DNA from: Elymus sibiricus
Taxonomy: Eukaryota > Streptophyta > Magnoliopsida > Poales > Poaceae
NCBI GenBank assembly: GCA_039707655.1
Contig: CM077664.1
Span: 198,332,195-198,396,194, forward strand
DNA: 64,000 nucleotides
Direction of reading: 5' to 3'
Part shown: positions 21,287-33,491 of the stretch, one piece after another
How positions within the stretch are numbered: the stretch's first letter is position 1
Layout: each line of letters opens with the position of its first letter
Made by a program: the position numbers and the translations under genes
Notes under the pieces: model-generated
Databases searched by the model: none
What the model was told of the DNA's origin: nothing
What the model saw: the letters and a program-made list of their open reading frames with translations, nothing else

Positions 21287-23180
21287 TTGATGGCTCACCT
21301 GCAGATCAACTGCACTAACGGCTGTGGGGATGTTTACGCCCCCGGCCAGCTTTTCGTCTTCGGCAGCATGGTATTTTGCGCCAACTCGACGGGTCACCTG
21401 ACCTCTGTCGAGAACTATGCCCCAGGTCGGGTCGTGACTTTCGGCGGCCTCGAGTACACTGCAGATTCCCGTGGTGAACTCATCTTATCAGGATGGACTC
21501 CCGGCCGGATCGAAAGCTCGTCTGGTTCCGGAGGCTCGACTCCGGAGCCGGACTCTGTCACGGCGCCTCTTGGACCCCTAACACCGCTACTCCGGCCAGT
21601 CTCTCCCCGATCGCCAGTCTAGAGATGGATCCGGCTCCCACACCTGAAATTGCGCTGGTGCCAGGATTGATTCCGGCACGGAACCCGGAACTATGTTCAG
21701 ACTCCCGCCGCTCCGAAGACGCATCTGGTTACACGCCGGGTCTACTTCGAATCAGCCCTTCCTATGGAGCATCCATGAATCCCGAAGAGTTATCTCACCT
21801 CGATGAGATGCTTGACCGCATCCGGAGTATGTCCATCTCGGACGGCAAGACTTTGGTTTACAATCAGATCGGCCTTAAAGCTGACGATAGGGAAATTTAC
21901 ATCCCACCCACCACCCACCTAGTCGCCACGATCGATGATTTAACCGACGTGTTGGACTACGGCGAACCCTTAGACATGGAGGAGGACGCCGATGGCCCCA
22001 TCGAGAACACCTTGCCCCCGGTAAACGTGGGCAGGTGAACCGCCACGTCCACCTACGATGTCTACATGGTGGACACCCCGAAATCCCCTCCAAGATGTCG
22101 GCGAAGGCGCCGAAGGGGCAATAATGGGGAACCCAGTGGCAACGACGCGACAGCCAATAATGGCGACGCGGAGGACAGCGACGCCGATAACCATGAGGAG
22201 GAAATTCAAGCCTCCCCAGTAAGGAACGGCACACCAGACCGACCTCTTGGAGACTCAGATCCCGATGACCTCTTTGAAGGGGCCGACGACAACTACATGC
22301 CGGAATACGAGGAGGATGAGAGCCTCGGCACCGAGGACTACATCATCCCCGAAGACCCTTTCGAACAAGAGTGCTTCCGACGACGCCTCATTGCGACGGC
22401 CCGGAGCTTAAAGCGCAAGCAGCAGCTGCTGCAGGCCGATACCGATGCGCTAAATGAAAAGTGGATCAAAGTGCTCTCCGCCGAGCAAGACATGGAAAAC
22501 CGATGCCATAGTGCACCGAAATCATACCCACGCAGGCGTCTTTTACCGGAGTTCGACGAGGAGCTCGCTGACGACCTCGATCGGCCCCCTAGAGGCCGGG
22601 ACAAGCCAAGACGAGAAGACCCCAGTGAACGGCCACCTCCACGTCATCATGGCAATGACCCCGTGGATCACTTAGATCCTCATGATGCTAGACGTCGTAT
22701 TGAGGAAAATAGAGCTCCCCCTCGGTCCATCTACGGGTCAAGGGGACGTGCGCCCGCCGGGCCCGACGGCTACGATGCCTGGATGGACAGGAACGGCCGT
22801 GCCCGAGATCAAGCCTACTCACGACTCTCTCCCGACCTACAGACAGGGTGATGGAACATCAATTCCCGAAAGGGTTCAAACCCATCAACATAGAATCATA
22901 CGATGGTACCACGGACCCAGCAGTTTGGATCGAAGATTTCCTCCTCCATATACACATGGCCAATGGAGATGATCTCCATGCCATTAAATATCTGCCGCTC
23001 AAGTTAAAGGGGCCGGTGAGGCACTGGCTTAACAGCCTCCCTCCTCACTCTATCGGCAGCTGGGAGGCCCTAGAAGACGCTTTTCGAGCAAACTTCCAGG
23101 GCACATATGTTCGACCTCCGGACGCTGACGACCTCAGCCATGTTACCCAGCAGCCAGGCGAATCAGCCCGGAAATTCTAG
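21287..23180 (+). pseudogene. Leader module and gag of element B
   Basis: The frame opens at about 21287-21290 with a short module (YAPGQLFVFGSMVFCANSTGH) shared with D. A frameshift near 21500-21600 leads to an acidic region with the patch IPPTTHLVATIDDLTDVLDY and a stop at 22036, then a long Arg/Asp-rich frame (22066-22851). A further shift near 22850 gives the gag core (AVWIEDFLLHIHMANGDD, LKLKGPVRHWLNSLP, FRANFQGTYVRPPDADDLSH) with a stop at 23178. The remainder (NRFLTKKNQ onward) is readable with three more stops up to 23780. Homology to element D shows the intended order. Confidence 0.75.
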
Positions 23181-23780
23181 AACAGGTTCCTCACCAAGAA
23201 GAACCAGATCATAGACTGCTCCGAAGCAGAGGCCATCGCCGCATTTAAAAACAACATTCGAGATGAATGGTTGGCTCGACAACTCGGCCAGGATAAGCCG
23301 AGAACTATGGCTGCCCTGACCTCCCTGATGACTCGCTTTTGCGCGGGATAAGATAGCTGGCTCGCCCGAAGTACTCATAACGGCGAGGCAGGCACCTCGG
23401 AAACTCGCGACGCCAATGGAAAACCAAAGCGCAACAAAAATAAGCGCATGTATAAGAATGGCGGAAGCGACACTGAAGACGCCACGGTCAACGCAGGATT
23501 CACCGGACCTAAATCCGGGCAGAAAAGAAAACCCTTTAAAGGGAATAAAGACAGACCTAGACAGCTTGATAGGCTCCTGGACCACCCATGTGGGATTCAC
23601 GGTACTTAGGAAAAACCAGCAAACCACACTAATAGGAATTGCTGGGTCTTTAAACAAGCCGGCAAGATAGCGGCAGAGGGTCAGAGTAAAACCCAACATC
23701 GCAGCGACGACGAGGATGGACCTCGGTAGCCCAATAATGGAGGCCAAAAGAAATTTCCTAATGAGGTAACAGAGGTCAAC

Positions 23781-24491
23781 ATGATCTATGTCACCCACAT
23801 CCCTAAAAGGGAAAGGAAGCGTGCACTTCGGGACGTATACGCGCTGGAGCCAGTCGCCCCGAAGTATAACCCATGGTCGGCCTACCCGATCACTTTTGAC
23901 AAGCACGATCATCCGACCAGCATCAGGCATGGCGGATCGGCGGCGCTCGTCCTGGACCCTATTGTTGATGGTTATCATCTAACACGCGTCCTGATGGACG
24001 GGGGAAACAGCCTTAACCTCATCTATGAGGACATAGTTCGGAAGATGGGCATTGACTCATCCCGGATCAAGCCGAGCTCTACCACCTTTAAAGGTGTCAT
24101 TCCGGGCGTCGAAGCCCATTGTACCAGAACCGTCACCCTAGAAGTAGTTTTCGGTTCACCCGAGAACTTTAGAAGCGAGGAGTTAATCTTCGATATCGTA
24201 CCCTTTCGGAGTGGATACCATGCGCTCTTAGGGCGCATAGCCTTTGCACGCTTTAATGCGGTCCCGCATTATGCCTACCTCAAGCTCAAAATGTCGGGAC
24301 CCAACGGCGTCATCACAGTCAATGGCAACACAGAACGTTCACTCCGGACAGAGGAACAGACCGTGGCTTTCGCAGCCGAGGTACAAGCGTCCGAGGAAGC
24401 AGCCCGCAGCAATAAACGCGCCGCCCACTCTTTGAAGCGCGCCCGGGCTGCACAGATCGACCTCGGCAAGGTACCCCCGCACCCGAAATAG
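23781..24491 (+). pseudogene. Retropepsin-like domain of element B
   Basis: 236 residues, open. It begins with MIYVTHIPKRERKRALRDVY, the linker also seen in D. The protease-like core has RVLMDGGNSLNLIYEDIVRK and the flap-like GYHALLGRIAFARFNAVPHYAYLKLKM. Asp-Gly-Gly stands where retropepsins have Asp-Thr/Ser-Gly; C has the same. The frame ends at 24491 and no reverse transcriptase follows, so the element stops at protease by design or by an old loss. Confidence 0.75.
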
Positions 24492-25765
24492 GGATGCGGG
24501 CTCCTCGTGTGCCCTCCTTGGAGTGGGCACTACGTCCCCAGAGTGCATAACTTCGCACTCAAGATTCCCTGGGACGTCGAGGAACCAGAACAACTACCCA
24601 AACATCGGCGCGGATTAACCACGCAAAGACGAGGCTTAGAGCCCATGCACAGGCAAGCATCTGTAAAAGAAACTGCCAAACTTCTATGTGGTTTTAAAAC
24701 CACAGAGTGGCTTCGGCCACACCTCCCTTCAAGGAACTCGGTAAATCAAACACCTAGAATGTATAAAGGGCCGGAAGGGCATCGACCTTCGCAAATTCTT
24801 CGCCATCAATGGTGACAATCTGGTCAACAGTCCGGAAACGCAAACGTGCGGCAGGTAGCGGTCCGGATCCTTTAAAATCCGTTAGCAATTATCCGACCTG
24901 TTTTTCCTCTTTCTTCTTTACCATCTACATTGTACTCTTTCAATTACTCTCATCACTGCTGGGCATGTACACGATTGATATTGTGAAATAAAGAAAATGT
25001 GCCCTTTCAAGGTCTCTATTGTATTTCTTTATCAGCATAGCTCTGGGATGATGCAGTTCTTTAAAAAGATGCAATTGTATAACAAAGTCCGATGTATTCG
25101 GTGTCTCGGATGTTGGCCTTATATGCATCAGTTTCGAACCTAGATTTCGGTCAATAGTTGGGTTGCCCGGCTCCTACGTGTACCCCTTACGTTTCCGATG
25201 AATTCGGCTAAGGGTGTAACGGGAGAACCACTGCGATTGCGCCACCAGGTCAATTGGCATGGCGCCTCAGTGGAGAAAGCCGAAAACTGACTATCTAGGT
25301 AGGCGTAAACTGGTCTGCCATCCAGAGACCGCGTCAAGAGATGTGACGATAGAGATCACCCATGTCAAACGAAGGGCTTCCATTCCTAGCCGAAGTGTGC
25401 TCTGGCCTAGACCTCGGCCGAGCTGGCCGAACACTTCTTACACCGGGGGCTGGTCATCAGCCCCCACAGTCAAACTCCTATGACTAAATGAAAGATATCA
25501 AGCCAATATAGTCCGATTGCCTAGTTCCTATAAGACACCGACCACCTCCGGGTACCGAGATGTCGGCTAAGGGTGTAGTGTGCCTTAAGGAACACCCTTT
25601 GTATGACCTACACTGGGGCTGAAGCCGACGACTGGCCACTCTCATTTTAAATAGTCATATAGGAGGAATAATTAAAATTATAAAGCAACACACATGGAAT
25701 CTTAAGCCGTTCTCATTCAACAAAAGATAAAGTTTTTACATTGTACACCCCGGCATTCCGAAGTA
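24492..25765 (+). other. Element B spacer between protease and antisense gene
   Basis: About 1.3 kb with no recognised coding sequence. Two short inverted phrases around GGGGGCTGGTCATCAGCCCCC (25446-25466) could form a hairpin. Confidence 0.5.
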
Positions 25766-26646
25766 TCATCTAAAAATACAGAGTGTCTTTGGGGCACATG
25801 GCCTCGGTGGTCCGAGCTCCCGCCTCCACCTCGGCGAAGAACTGCTCGGCGGTCCGCGGCTTGTCGGCAGGGGGCCCGCGGCACATGTCTCCGCATCAAA
25901 CTTGCAGAAGTGAGTCTTCACGCAAGCATATGCCCTCCGCACCCCTTCGAAGCACGCGGACCTTTTCCAGTGATCCACGCAGGGCACGGCATCTCGGAGA
26001 CGGGCCGTCAGGCCGAAGAGGCTCTTCAGCATGGCTTTGGAAGGCCACAGAGCGACGCAGAGGTCCTGGAGCGCCGGTCTCGTCATGCGAAACAGTTCCA
26101 CCAGCTGCTTCACTCGATGGTTCAGCAGCTGTGCGGACGGCGACCCTGGAAACTGCCCCCAGAAGGCCTTCTCCGCCTCATGGCCCGTCAGCTGGCCGAA
26201 GTATGCCACCGCATCCGCCGCGCTCTACGGGAGATCCTCAAATACCTCTACGGAACGCCATAACTGGGTGAGCTCGACACACCCTTTGCTGCCAAACGCA
26301 CACTGCAGCAAAAATATCTTACCCGAGGCGATTTGCTCCACTTGCTGGAGCACCTCGCGATCAGCTCGGGCCGAGGTCTTGAGCTTGGAGTGGGCACGTT
26401 GAAGCTTCTCGAGCTCCTCCTTTGTTTGTTGCCCCTCCTCCTGAAGTTTGTCACGTGCTTTGAACACGCCCTTCAGGGTCTCCTCGACCTCTAACACCCG
26501 CTCTTGGTGCCTTTCCCCAGCTGCCTTCTTGGCGGCCCGGGCCTTTTCGGCCGCGGCAGCAGCAGCCTCCTGCTGCCGCACCTCCTTCCGAGCTCTTTCG
26601 AGCTCGGCCTTGAGCGTCTCCAGCTTCGCTGTCAACACAGTTCGGC

Positions 26647-26699
26647 CTTAGTTGTTTTCCTTAACATACAAAATGCAAGGCAAGTTTAAACTTGCTTAC
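26647..26699 (-). other. Intron 4 of antisense gene in element B
   Basis: Donor CAAG|GTAAGCAA at 26699 on the minus strand. The acceptor AACAACTAAG at 26647 is weaker. At 53 bp it would be unusually short, so the acceptor may be elsewhere. Confidence 0.35.
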
Positions 26700-26772
26700 C
26701 TTGAGATTGCTCAAGTTTCCGGTTCATCTCCGCCATCTCTTCGGAGACGGAGTCCGGAACCGAGGTTGCAAC

Positions 26773-27037
26773 CTGGAACAAAACAGATCCTCATTATAAA
26801 GGGAATGATTAAGATCACTCATAGGCTCCAGGACGGCTGCCTCGAGCAGCGTCCTGGGGGCTACTCAACGGGCTCCTACTAAATCAAGCGACCCCGATGC
26901 CGGTTTCTTGAAACCGACTTCGGGCTCGGGGGCTACTCACTCACTAAGCCGTTTAGTAGGTTGTACTTCTATGTCCTCGGACAAAATTCATAAAACAAAC
27001 AGCTTAAATAAACAAATTGAATGCGCACAAGGCGTAC
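26773..27037 (-). other. Intron 3 of antisense gene in element B
   Basis: Donor CGAG|GTACGCC at 27037 and acceptor TTTTGTTCCAG at 26773 on the minus strand, 265 bp. In the plus sense this intron holds two GGGGGCTACTC phrases (26857, 26929) that copy the polypurine tract of the element. Confidence 0.55.
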
Positions 27038-27539
27038 CTCGAAACCTGCTACGAGGTTCTTAAAAACCTCATGCAGGCCGGCCCCTACGGACCGGAAGCC
27101 TTGCAGCGCCGTGCCTATCAAGGCACGGTGCTCCTCCTTGATGGAAGAGCCCTTCAGGGCATCCTCCATCTCCTCGGTCCACCCCGCGCTGGCCCGTCCT
27201 TGGGCAGTGGGCTCAGGTGGAGGGAGGACCTCGGGTGCCTCCAACCGAGCAGCCTCTGCCTGGGGTGGCGGAGCCGAGGTAGATGCCAGCTGGGCCAATG
27301 ATTGGCCCAGCCCTTCTTCGATGACCTCGGGGCATTCCGTCCCTGGGTCTTGTTGGGCCGAGGTATTGACCTCGGCCATGATCGCCACCTCGTTGGCCCC
27401 CGTCAAGTTGACGTCAGGGACCAGGGTGGATGTCGCCTCCCCTAGCCCGTCATGCTTTGGGGGAGAAGTGGCGGGCTCTGGAGTCCCGCTGGCGGATGGC
27501 AGCCCGCTCGAAGAACCGCTGGGGATTACCCTCGGCGGG

Positions 27540-27620
27540 CTGCGTGTGAAAAACTGTTTCTATAAGATTTCCCTTGCTAAAAAAGTGACTCAAGGAAAGA
27601 AGATAAGGACAAGGGCTTAC
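27540..27620 (-). other. Intron 2 of antisense gene in element B
   Basis: Donor GAGG|GTAAGCCC at 27620 and acceptor TTTCACACGCAG at 27540 on the minus strand, 81 bp with a T-rich tail. Confidence 0.6.
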
Positions 27621-28045
27621 CCTCGGGGTGCCAGCTTCTTCCTCCCCACAGCGAGGAGGTCTTCCTCTGAGTAGCCGGAGAGCTCGGCCCTCCCCGACGA
27701 CTTGTTGGCGGCCTCGGATCAGGCTCGCCTTGGCCTCTTTGGGCCCTTCGGTGGCATGTCCACGTCGGCGTCTTCTAACGCCGACCTCTTCCCCTTTGGA
27801 GGAGGGACCTCCTCCTCCTCACCCTCCTCGGCGCCGCCGTCTTGAGCAGCGGAGGTGTGGGTCTCTTCGGACCGGGTGACCGAAGTCCCCCGGGTCCGAG
27901 CACTTGACCTCCCCATCTGGGACTTTGTCCCTTTGGAGGCCACCACATGCGGCTCCTCGGTCAGAAGCGCTGAGAGCAGGGGGGTTGGGGGCTGCTCTGG
28001 CAGTGGGGCCGGGCATCGTACCCTTTGTACCCAGGCCAACCACTT

Positions 28046-28130
28046 CTGCAAAATATCAAAATACGACGATTCAAGTAAAAAAACTTTACCAATGAGCAAA
28101 AAATAAAGATTGAAGGACGGAACCACTCAC
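28046..28130 (-). other. Intron 1 of antisense gene in element B
   Basis: Donor CCG|GTGAGTGG at 28130 and acceptor GATATTTTGCAG at 28046 on the minus strand, 85 bp, AT-rich inside while flanking exons are GC-rich. Confidence 0.7.
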
Positions 28131-29580
28131 CGGGGGGGGCTCATAGCCGTGTTCGAGGCCGCGGTCCTCCCCTGCCTTGGGGATCTTGTCCTTGGCCAGC
28201 TTCATGAGCCTTGACCACATGGCTGCCAAGGTGGAGCGGAAGAAGGTGTTGATGGTGTCCATGTCCTCGGGCTTTTGTGCCCACATTGGGGTAGCCCGAA
28301 GTTGGAGAGGGAGTATACGGCGGTTGAGCATGACATTGATGACGTCGGCCAGCTCAACCTTCCCTGTTGTGGACCACCACAGGATCCTGTCGACCAGGGT
28401 CTCCACCTCTTCTGGCTTCCCCCAAGCGACGCCCCTTCTCCTTCCAGGACTTGAGTTTCTTGGGAGGCCCGGCCGAGAAGGCCGGGACTTCAGTTTGACC
28501 AGGGGCAAGTGGCTCGGTGATGTAGAACCACTCTCTTTGCCACTCCTTCACCGTTTCGATGAAGGTGCCCTTGAACCAGGTGGCTCCCTGGTTCTTGATG
28601 ATCATGGCCCCACCGCACTCCGCGAGATCCGAGCCACTCGACTTCGGTTTGATCCCGAAGAGTTTCAGCCACAAACCGAAATGCGGCTCACAGCAGAGGA
28701 AGGCCCCGCAGACCGTGATGAAGGCGGCAAGGTGGAGAATGGAGTTAGGGGCCAGGTGGTGGAAATCTAACCCATAGTAGTACATTACCCCGCGCACGAA
28801 GGGGTGCAGCGGTAACCCCAGGCCTCGGATGAGGTGGGGGACGAAGACCACCCGCTCCCCGGCATTGGGAGCGGGCACCAGCTGGTCGGCCGCTGGAGCG
28901 CGGGCGGCGATGGAGGGGGCTAGATACCCGCGTCGCGCAGCTCGGCGATGGTCGCAGCTATCACGATGGAGCCGCCCCAGTGTCCCTTGAGGGTGTCGGC
29001 CATGGCTGGATGAGGAGTTGGGCTCGTGAAAGGGAAAGGCGCGCTGGTTGGATCTGGGCGTTGGAGCTAGATGAAGCAACAGTGGGGGAAGATTGGGAGC
29101 GTAGGCTATCGCACTGTTCTCCCCTTTGCTCTTATAGGCCTATGAAAGGCCAAGAGTCCCCCTCGCCGCGCCGATAAATTCGCGGTTGCCATCAAAAATG
29201 CCGTTGAAACATATGGGGGGAAACAAAATCTTGATGATATCCCTAAGAAAGTGGGCACGATCTCTGCCTCGAGGGGACGTGCTAGTAAAAAGGTTGCCTC
29301 GAACCACGATTTGAGGGGGAGGCAATAACTGCTCGACCCGTTATGGGCCGAACCTCTTCGATAAAGTTGTCAGGCAGGATTGGATTGTTCATACCTGTAC
29401 GACCAGCCTTCGAGGCTAAGATACCTACCCACCTCGGGCAGGGTACAAGCTCGATTGGACCACGGATGTTGATGCTCTGTTAAGAGAATCCGAAATGCAA
29501 AGTGGAACTCGTCTGTCAAGCCAAGGACTCCGGATCCGAAGTGATGTTTGTTGAAAGTCGTCCTCGGTGTAGAAGACCAG

Positions 29581-29592
29581 TTCGGGGGCTAC
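29581..29592 (+). promoter_or_regulatory. Polypurine tract of element B
   Basis: TTCGGGGGCTAC directly before the 3' LTR at 29593. Confidence 0.65.
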
Positions 29593-30085
29593 TGACAGTG
29601 TCCTAGATTAGGGGGTGCTAACCCAGCCGGCCCATCTCCTCGGTTGGGCCGATATGCCTCTGTGCGTGATCAAGATGGACTCCGGAGGCCACACACGGGA
29701 GACGTGATCGAGGCTGTCTCTACCGAAGACTTGTAGTACACTTCAAGATTTGTCCAGCCGTCTTACTCCTAGATACCGACCTTGTAACCCTAGATACCCT
29801 CCCTGGCGTGTATATAAGCCATAGGGTTTAGCCCGTAGGGGGAAGAATAACACAATATCGCTCACCTAGCCCTAGAAGTTAGACACATATTACTATCTCG
29901 AGGTAGATCAACTCTGTACTCGATACCTCTTCATTAATATAAACAGAAGCAGGATGTAGGGTTTTACCTCCCTTAAGAGGGCCCGAACCTGGGTAAACAA
30001 CGTCTCCATTGTCTCTGTTAACACCGATCCGATATTCGCAGCTCGGGACCCCCTACCCCGAGGTCTGCCGGTTTTTACACCGACA
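29593..30085 (+). repeat. 3' LTR of element B
   Basis: 493 bp with about 16 differences from the 5' LTR by eye, mostly transitions. It is followed by the duplicated gccgg. Confidence 0.92.
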
Positions 30086-30286
30086 GCCGGGTTAAGAGGG
30101 ATGTTAATAGCTAAACTCGATGAGTTGGAAGCCCCCAAGTAACCAATGATCAAAGGATAAAGACTCAACACATAATTTGAGGCAAAATGACAAACTCTCT
30201 TATACAGAGATGATGGCTTTATTTCATTGATCATAATATATATACACAATGAAGGTATGTACAAAAGATACTACCAAGTCTGTGAC

Positions 30287-31846
30287 TTAGGTATAATACG
30301 GCCGGAGATGTGCAATATTCCAGGGTCGGCTGCACTCCTCCTCAGAGGTACATGACTTATTTGCCTCACGTATGTCAACAAGGTAATATGACCCATTGTT
30401 GAGATTCTTGCTGATGACAAAGGGACCTTCCCAAGGAGGTGAAAGCTTATGCATGCCTGTCTGGTCTTGTATCAGACGGAGCACTAAGTCACCTTCCTGA
30501 AAGGTACGGCTTCGAAATCTACGGCTGTGATAGCGATGTAGGTCTTGTTGATATATGGAAGATCTGGATGCGGCAAGTTTGCGTTCTTCTTCCAGAGCAT
30601 CAAGAGCATCTTGGCGAGCTTGTTCATTATCAGCCTCCACATATGCTATGATTCGGGGAGAATCATGACGAATATCACTTGGAAGTACAGCCTCTGCACC
30701 ATAGACCAGGAAAAACGGCGTATAGCCTGTCGACCTATTAGGAGTAGTCTGTATGCTCCAAAGTACTGCATGTAACTTCTCTTCCCAACAACCAGGGGTA
30801 CATTGTAAAGGCACCATGAGCCATGGTTTTATTCCACACAACAATTCCTGATTAGCTTTTTCCGCCTGTCCATTGGACTGAGGATGTGCTACAGATGTTA
30901 AGTCAAGTCGGATATGCTCTTGTTGACAGAACTGCTTCATGACCCCCTTGGACAGATTGGTTCCATTGCCTGTAATTATGCTATGTGGATAGCCAAAATG
31001 ATAGATCAACTTTTTCAGGAATTTGACGGCCGTAGCAGCATCACAACAGCTGACTGGCTCTGCTTCAACCCACTTGGTGAACTTGTCAACTGCAACCAAC
31101 AAGTGAGTATGTTTATTCTTGGATCTTTTGAAGGGTCCAACCATATCAAGCCCCCAGACTGCAAAGGGCCAAGTTATTGGAATCATCCGCAACTCTTGAG
31201 CCGGCACATGTGCTTGACGAGCAAACTTCTGATAACCATCACACTTGCGAACAATTTCCTCTGCATCTGCGTGAGCTGTAAGCCAGTAAAAACCGTGCCT
31301 GAAAGCCTTTGCAACCAGAGACCGTGAGCCGGCGTGATGTCCACAATCACCTGAATGTATTTCATTAAGGATCTCTCGGCCTTCCTCAGGGGAAACACAA
31401 CATTGAAAAATGCCTGTGACACTTCGTCTGTGTAAGTTGCCATTGATGATGGTCATGGATTTGGACCTCCTGATGATCTGCCGAGCGATGATTTCCTCTG
31501 CTGGGAGCTCACCACGACTCAGATACGCCAGGTAAGGCACCGTCCAATCTGGTATAGCATGAATAGCAGCCACCAATGCTGCCTCTGGATCAGGAATAGC
31601 AAGGTCCTCCTCCGTCGGTAATTTGACTGACGGGTTGTGCAGAACATCCAGAAAAACATTGGGCGGAACAGGCTTCCGCTGAGACCCCAAACGAGACAAT
31701 GCATCTGCCGCCTCGTTAAGCCGGCGATCAATATGATCAACTTGATATCCCTTGAAGTGCCCAGCAATATTTGTGACTGCGTGTCTATAAGCCGCCATGA
31801 GGGGATCCTTGGAATCCCAAGTCCCAGAAACCTGCTGAGCCACCAA
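30287..31846 (-). pseudogene. RNase H end and integrase of element C
   Basis: 519 residues open after a stop at 31847-31849 that separates it from the rest of RNase H. RNase H tail: VDHIDRRLNEAADALSRLG. Integrase: zinc domain HSGDCGHHAG ... KCDGYQKF, in which the second Cys of the usual CxxC is Tyr (31232-31234). The catalytic core has Asp in WGLDMVGPF and Glu in NGQAEKANQ, but the middle Asp is Gly (IITGNGTNL, codon 30968-30970). The chromodomain-free C-terminal part (FQEGDLVLRLIQDQTG ... WEGPFVI) is present. The missing metal-binding residues mean no activity. Confidence 0.85.
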
Positions 31847-31849
31847 ATC

Positions 31850-33428
31850 TTAGTCGCCCAGGCACCTGACTCGGCTTAAGTTCATCTCCTTAGCCATACA
31901 GAGTCCATGAAGCAAAGCCTCATATTCAGCTGCATTGTTAGTACAGGGAAACATAAGCCTCAAAACATAACAAAACTTATCACCTCGCGGGGAAGTTATC
32001 ACAACTCCAGCCCCCGAGCCCTCCAATTGCCTGGATCTGTCAAAGTGTATTGACCAGTACGTAGTATCTGGCTTCTCCTCCGGAGCCTGCAACTCAGTCC
32101 AGTCATTGATGAAGCCCACCAAAGCTTGAGATTTAATAGCAGTCCGTGGCATATATTTGAGATGATGTGGACCGAGCTCAATAGTCCACTTTGCAACCCG
32201 TCCAGTTACTTCCCTGTTCTGAATTATGTCCCCAAGAGGTGCTGAACTGACAACAGTGATTGGGTGCTCATGAAAATAATGCTTCAATTTGCGACTTGCC
32301 ATGAACACTCCATAGACCAACTTTTGCCAATGCGGATACCGCTACTTGGACTCTGTTAAAACTTCACTAATATAATAGACAGGGTGCTGGACTGGGCACT
32401 CTTTGCCTTCTTCCTTATGTTCCACAACAACTGCAACACTGACGGCCTTGCTGTTAGCGGCAATGTATAACAGCATCGGCTCCTTCTCCTGAGGGGTAGC
32501 AAGGATAGGCGGCTCAAACAACTGCTTCTTGAGGGACTCGAAGGCTTGATCAGCAGCATCACTCCAAGTAAAATTATCTGACTTTCGGAGCAATTGATAA
32601 AGAGGAATTGCTTTCTCCCCAAGCCGGCTGATAAACCGGCTCAAAGCCGTGACCCGCCCTGCCAGTTTCTGAACAACGTTGATATTGGCCGGCTTGGCCA
32701 AGGTCGTGATGGCTTTGATTTTTTTCTGGGTTGGCCTCAATTCCACGCTCAGAAACGAGGAAGCCCAGTAATATCCCTGCAGGAACACCAAACACGCATT
32801 TTTCCGGGTTGAGCTTCATCTGGTAAATGCGCAGGTTATCAAATGTCTCCTTGAGATCATCCAGCAAAGTCTCCTTCCTTCAGGATTTAACCATGATGTC
32901 ATCAACATATGCATGAACATTACGCCCATTCTGCTTGTGGAAACAATTTTGGACACAACGCTGATAAGTCGCCTGTGCACTCTTGAGACCAAACGGCATC
33001 GACGTATAGCAGAAAGCCCCAAAGGGCATGATAAAAGCTGTCTTTTCCTGGTCCTCCTCCTTCATCTTGATCTGATGATAACTGGAGTAAGCATCCAGAA
33101 AGCATAAACACTCACAGCCAGTCGTAGCATCAATGATCTGGTCAATACGGGGCAGAGCAAAAGGATCACTGGGACAAGCCTTATTCAAGTTTGTGTAATC
33201 AACACACATCTGCCAAGTCCTGTTTTTCTTCAGAACAAGCACTGGGTTAGCCAACCACTTTGGATGAAAAACTTCAACAATGAACCCGGCAGCTAGGAGC
33301 CAGGCCACTTCTTCTCCAATGGCTTTCCGCCTCTCCTCATTAAAGCGATGGAGATACTGCTGGACAGGCTTAAACTTAGGATCCACATTAAGGGAGTGCT
33401 CAGCGAGTTCTCCCGGTACACCTGGCAT
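31850..33428 (-). pseudogene. Reverse transcriptase and RNase H of element C
   Basis: The minus-strand frame begins at MPGVPGELAEHSLNV (33428). Reverse transcriptase has WQMCVDYTNLNKACPSD, FLDAYSSYHQI, MPFGLKSAQATYQR and the YVDD box at 32898-32909. A stop follows at 32880, a frameshift near 32720, and another stop at 32340. The RNase H tether (FTWSDAADQAFESLKKQL) and RNase H (YWSIHFDRSRQLEGSGAGVV, NNAAEYEALLHGL) follow. Domain order is that of Ty3-gypsy. It is not translatable as one protein. Confidence 0.85.
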
Positions 33429-33491
33429 GTCAGAAGGTTTCCATGCAAAAATGTCCCGGTTCTCGCAGATGAACTCGATGAGCGTGCTTTC

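Larger units (their letters stand above)
25766..29003 (-). pseudogene. Antisense multi-exon gene of element B: gypsy-type transposon domain plus coiled coil
   Basis: Minus strand, candidate ATG at 29003. Exon 1 carries the PF04195-type domain (MYYYGLDFHHLAPNSILHL ... FGLWLKLFGIK, about 28800-28640) and a Trp-rich part; frameshifts near 28925 and 28430 break it. Four GT-AG introns can be placed: 28046-28130, 27540-27620, 26773-27037 and 26647-26699. Later exons encode an acidic, basic-patch region (PKGKRSALEDADVDMPP) and a coiled coil (26638-26225), then a C-terminal domain to 25766. The same order occurs in element A. Antisense additional genes are known in some gypsy lineages (for example Grande and RIRE2). 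The product's role is unknown. Confidence 0.7.
20750..30085 (+). mobile_element. Gypsy element B, complete non-autonomous copy
   Basis: Two 493-bp LTRs (20750-21242, 29593-30085), starting TGACGGTGTC or TGACAGTGTC and ending TTTACACCGACA, flanked by gccgg at 20745-20749 and 30086-30090. The inside has a leader module, gag and a protease-like domain on the plus strand, no reverse transcriptase or integrase, and a multi-exon gene on the minus strand. By eye the LTRs differ at about 16 of 493 positions (3.2%), or roughly 1.3 million years at 1.3e-8. Mobility would have needed enzymes from another element. Confidence 0.92.

Noticed and set aside
20750..30085. B as an autonomous gypsy element
   Set aside because: No reverse transcriptase, RNase H or integrase motif in any frame between 24492 and 29592.
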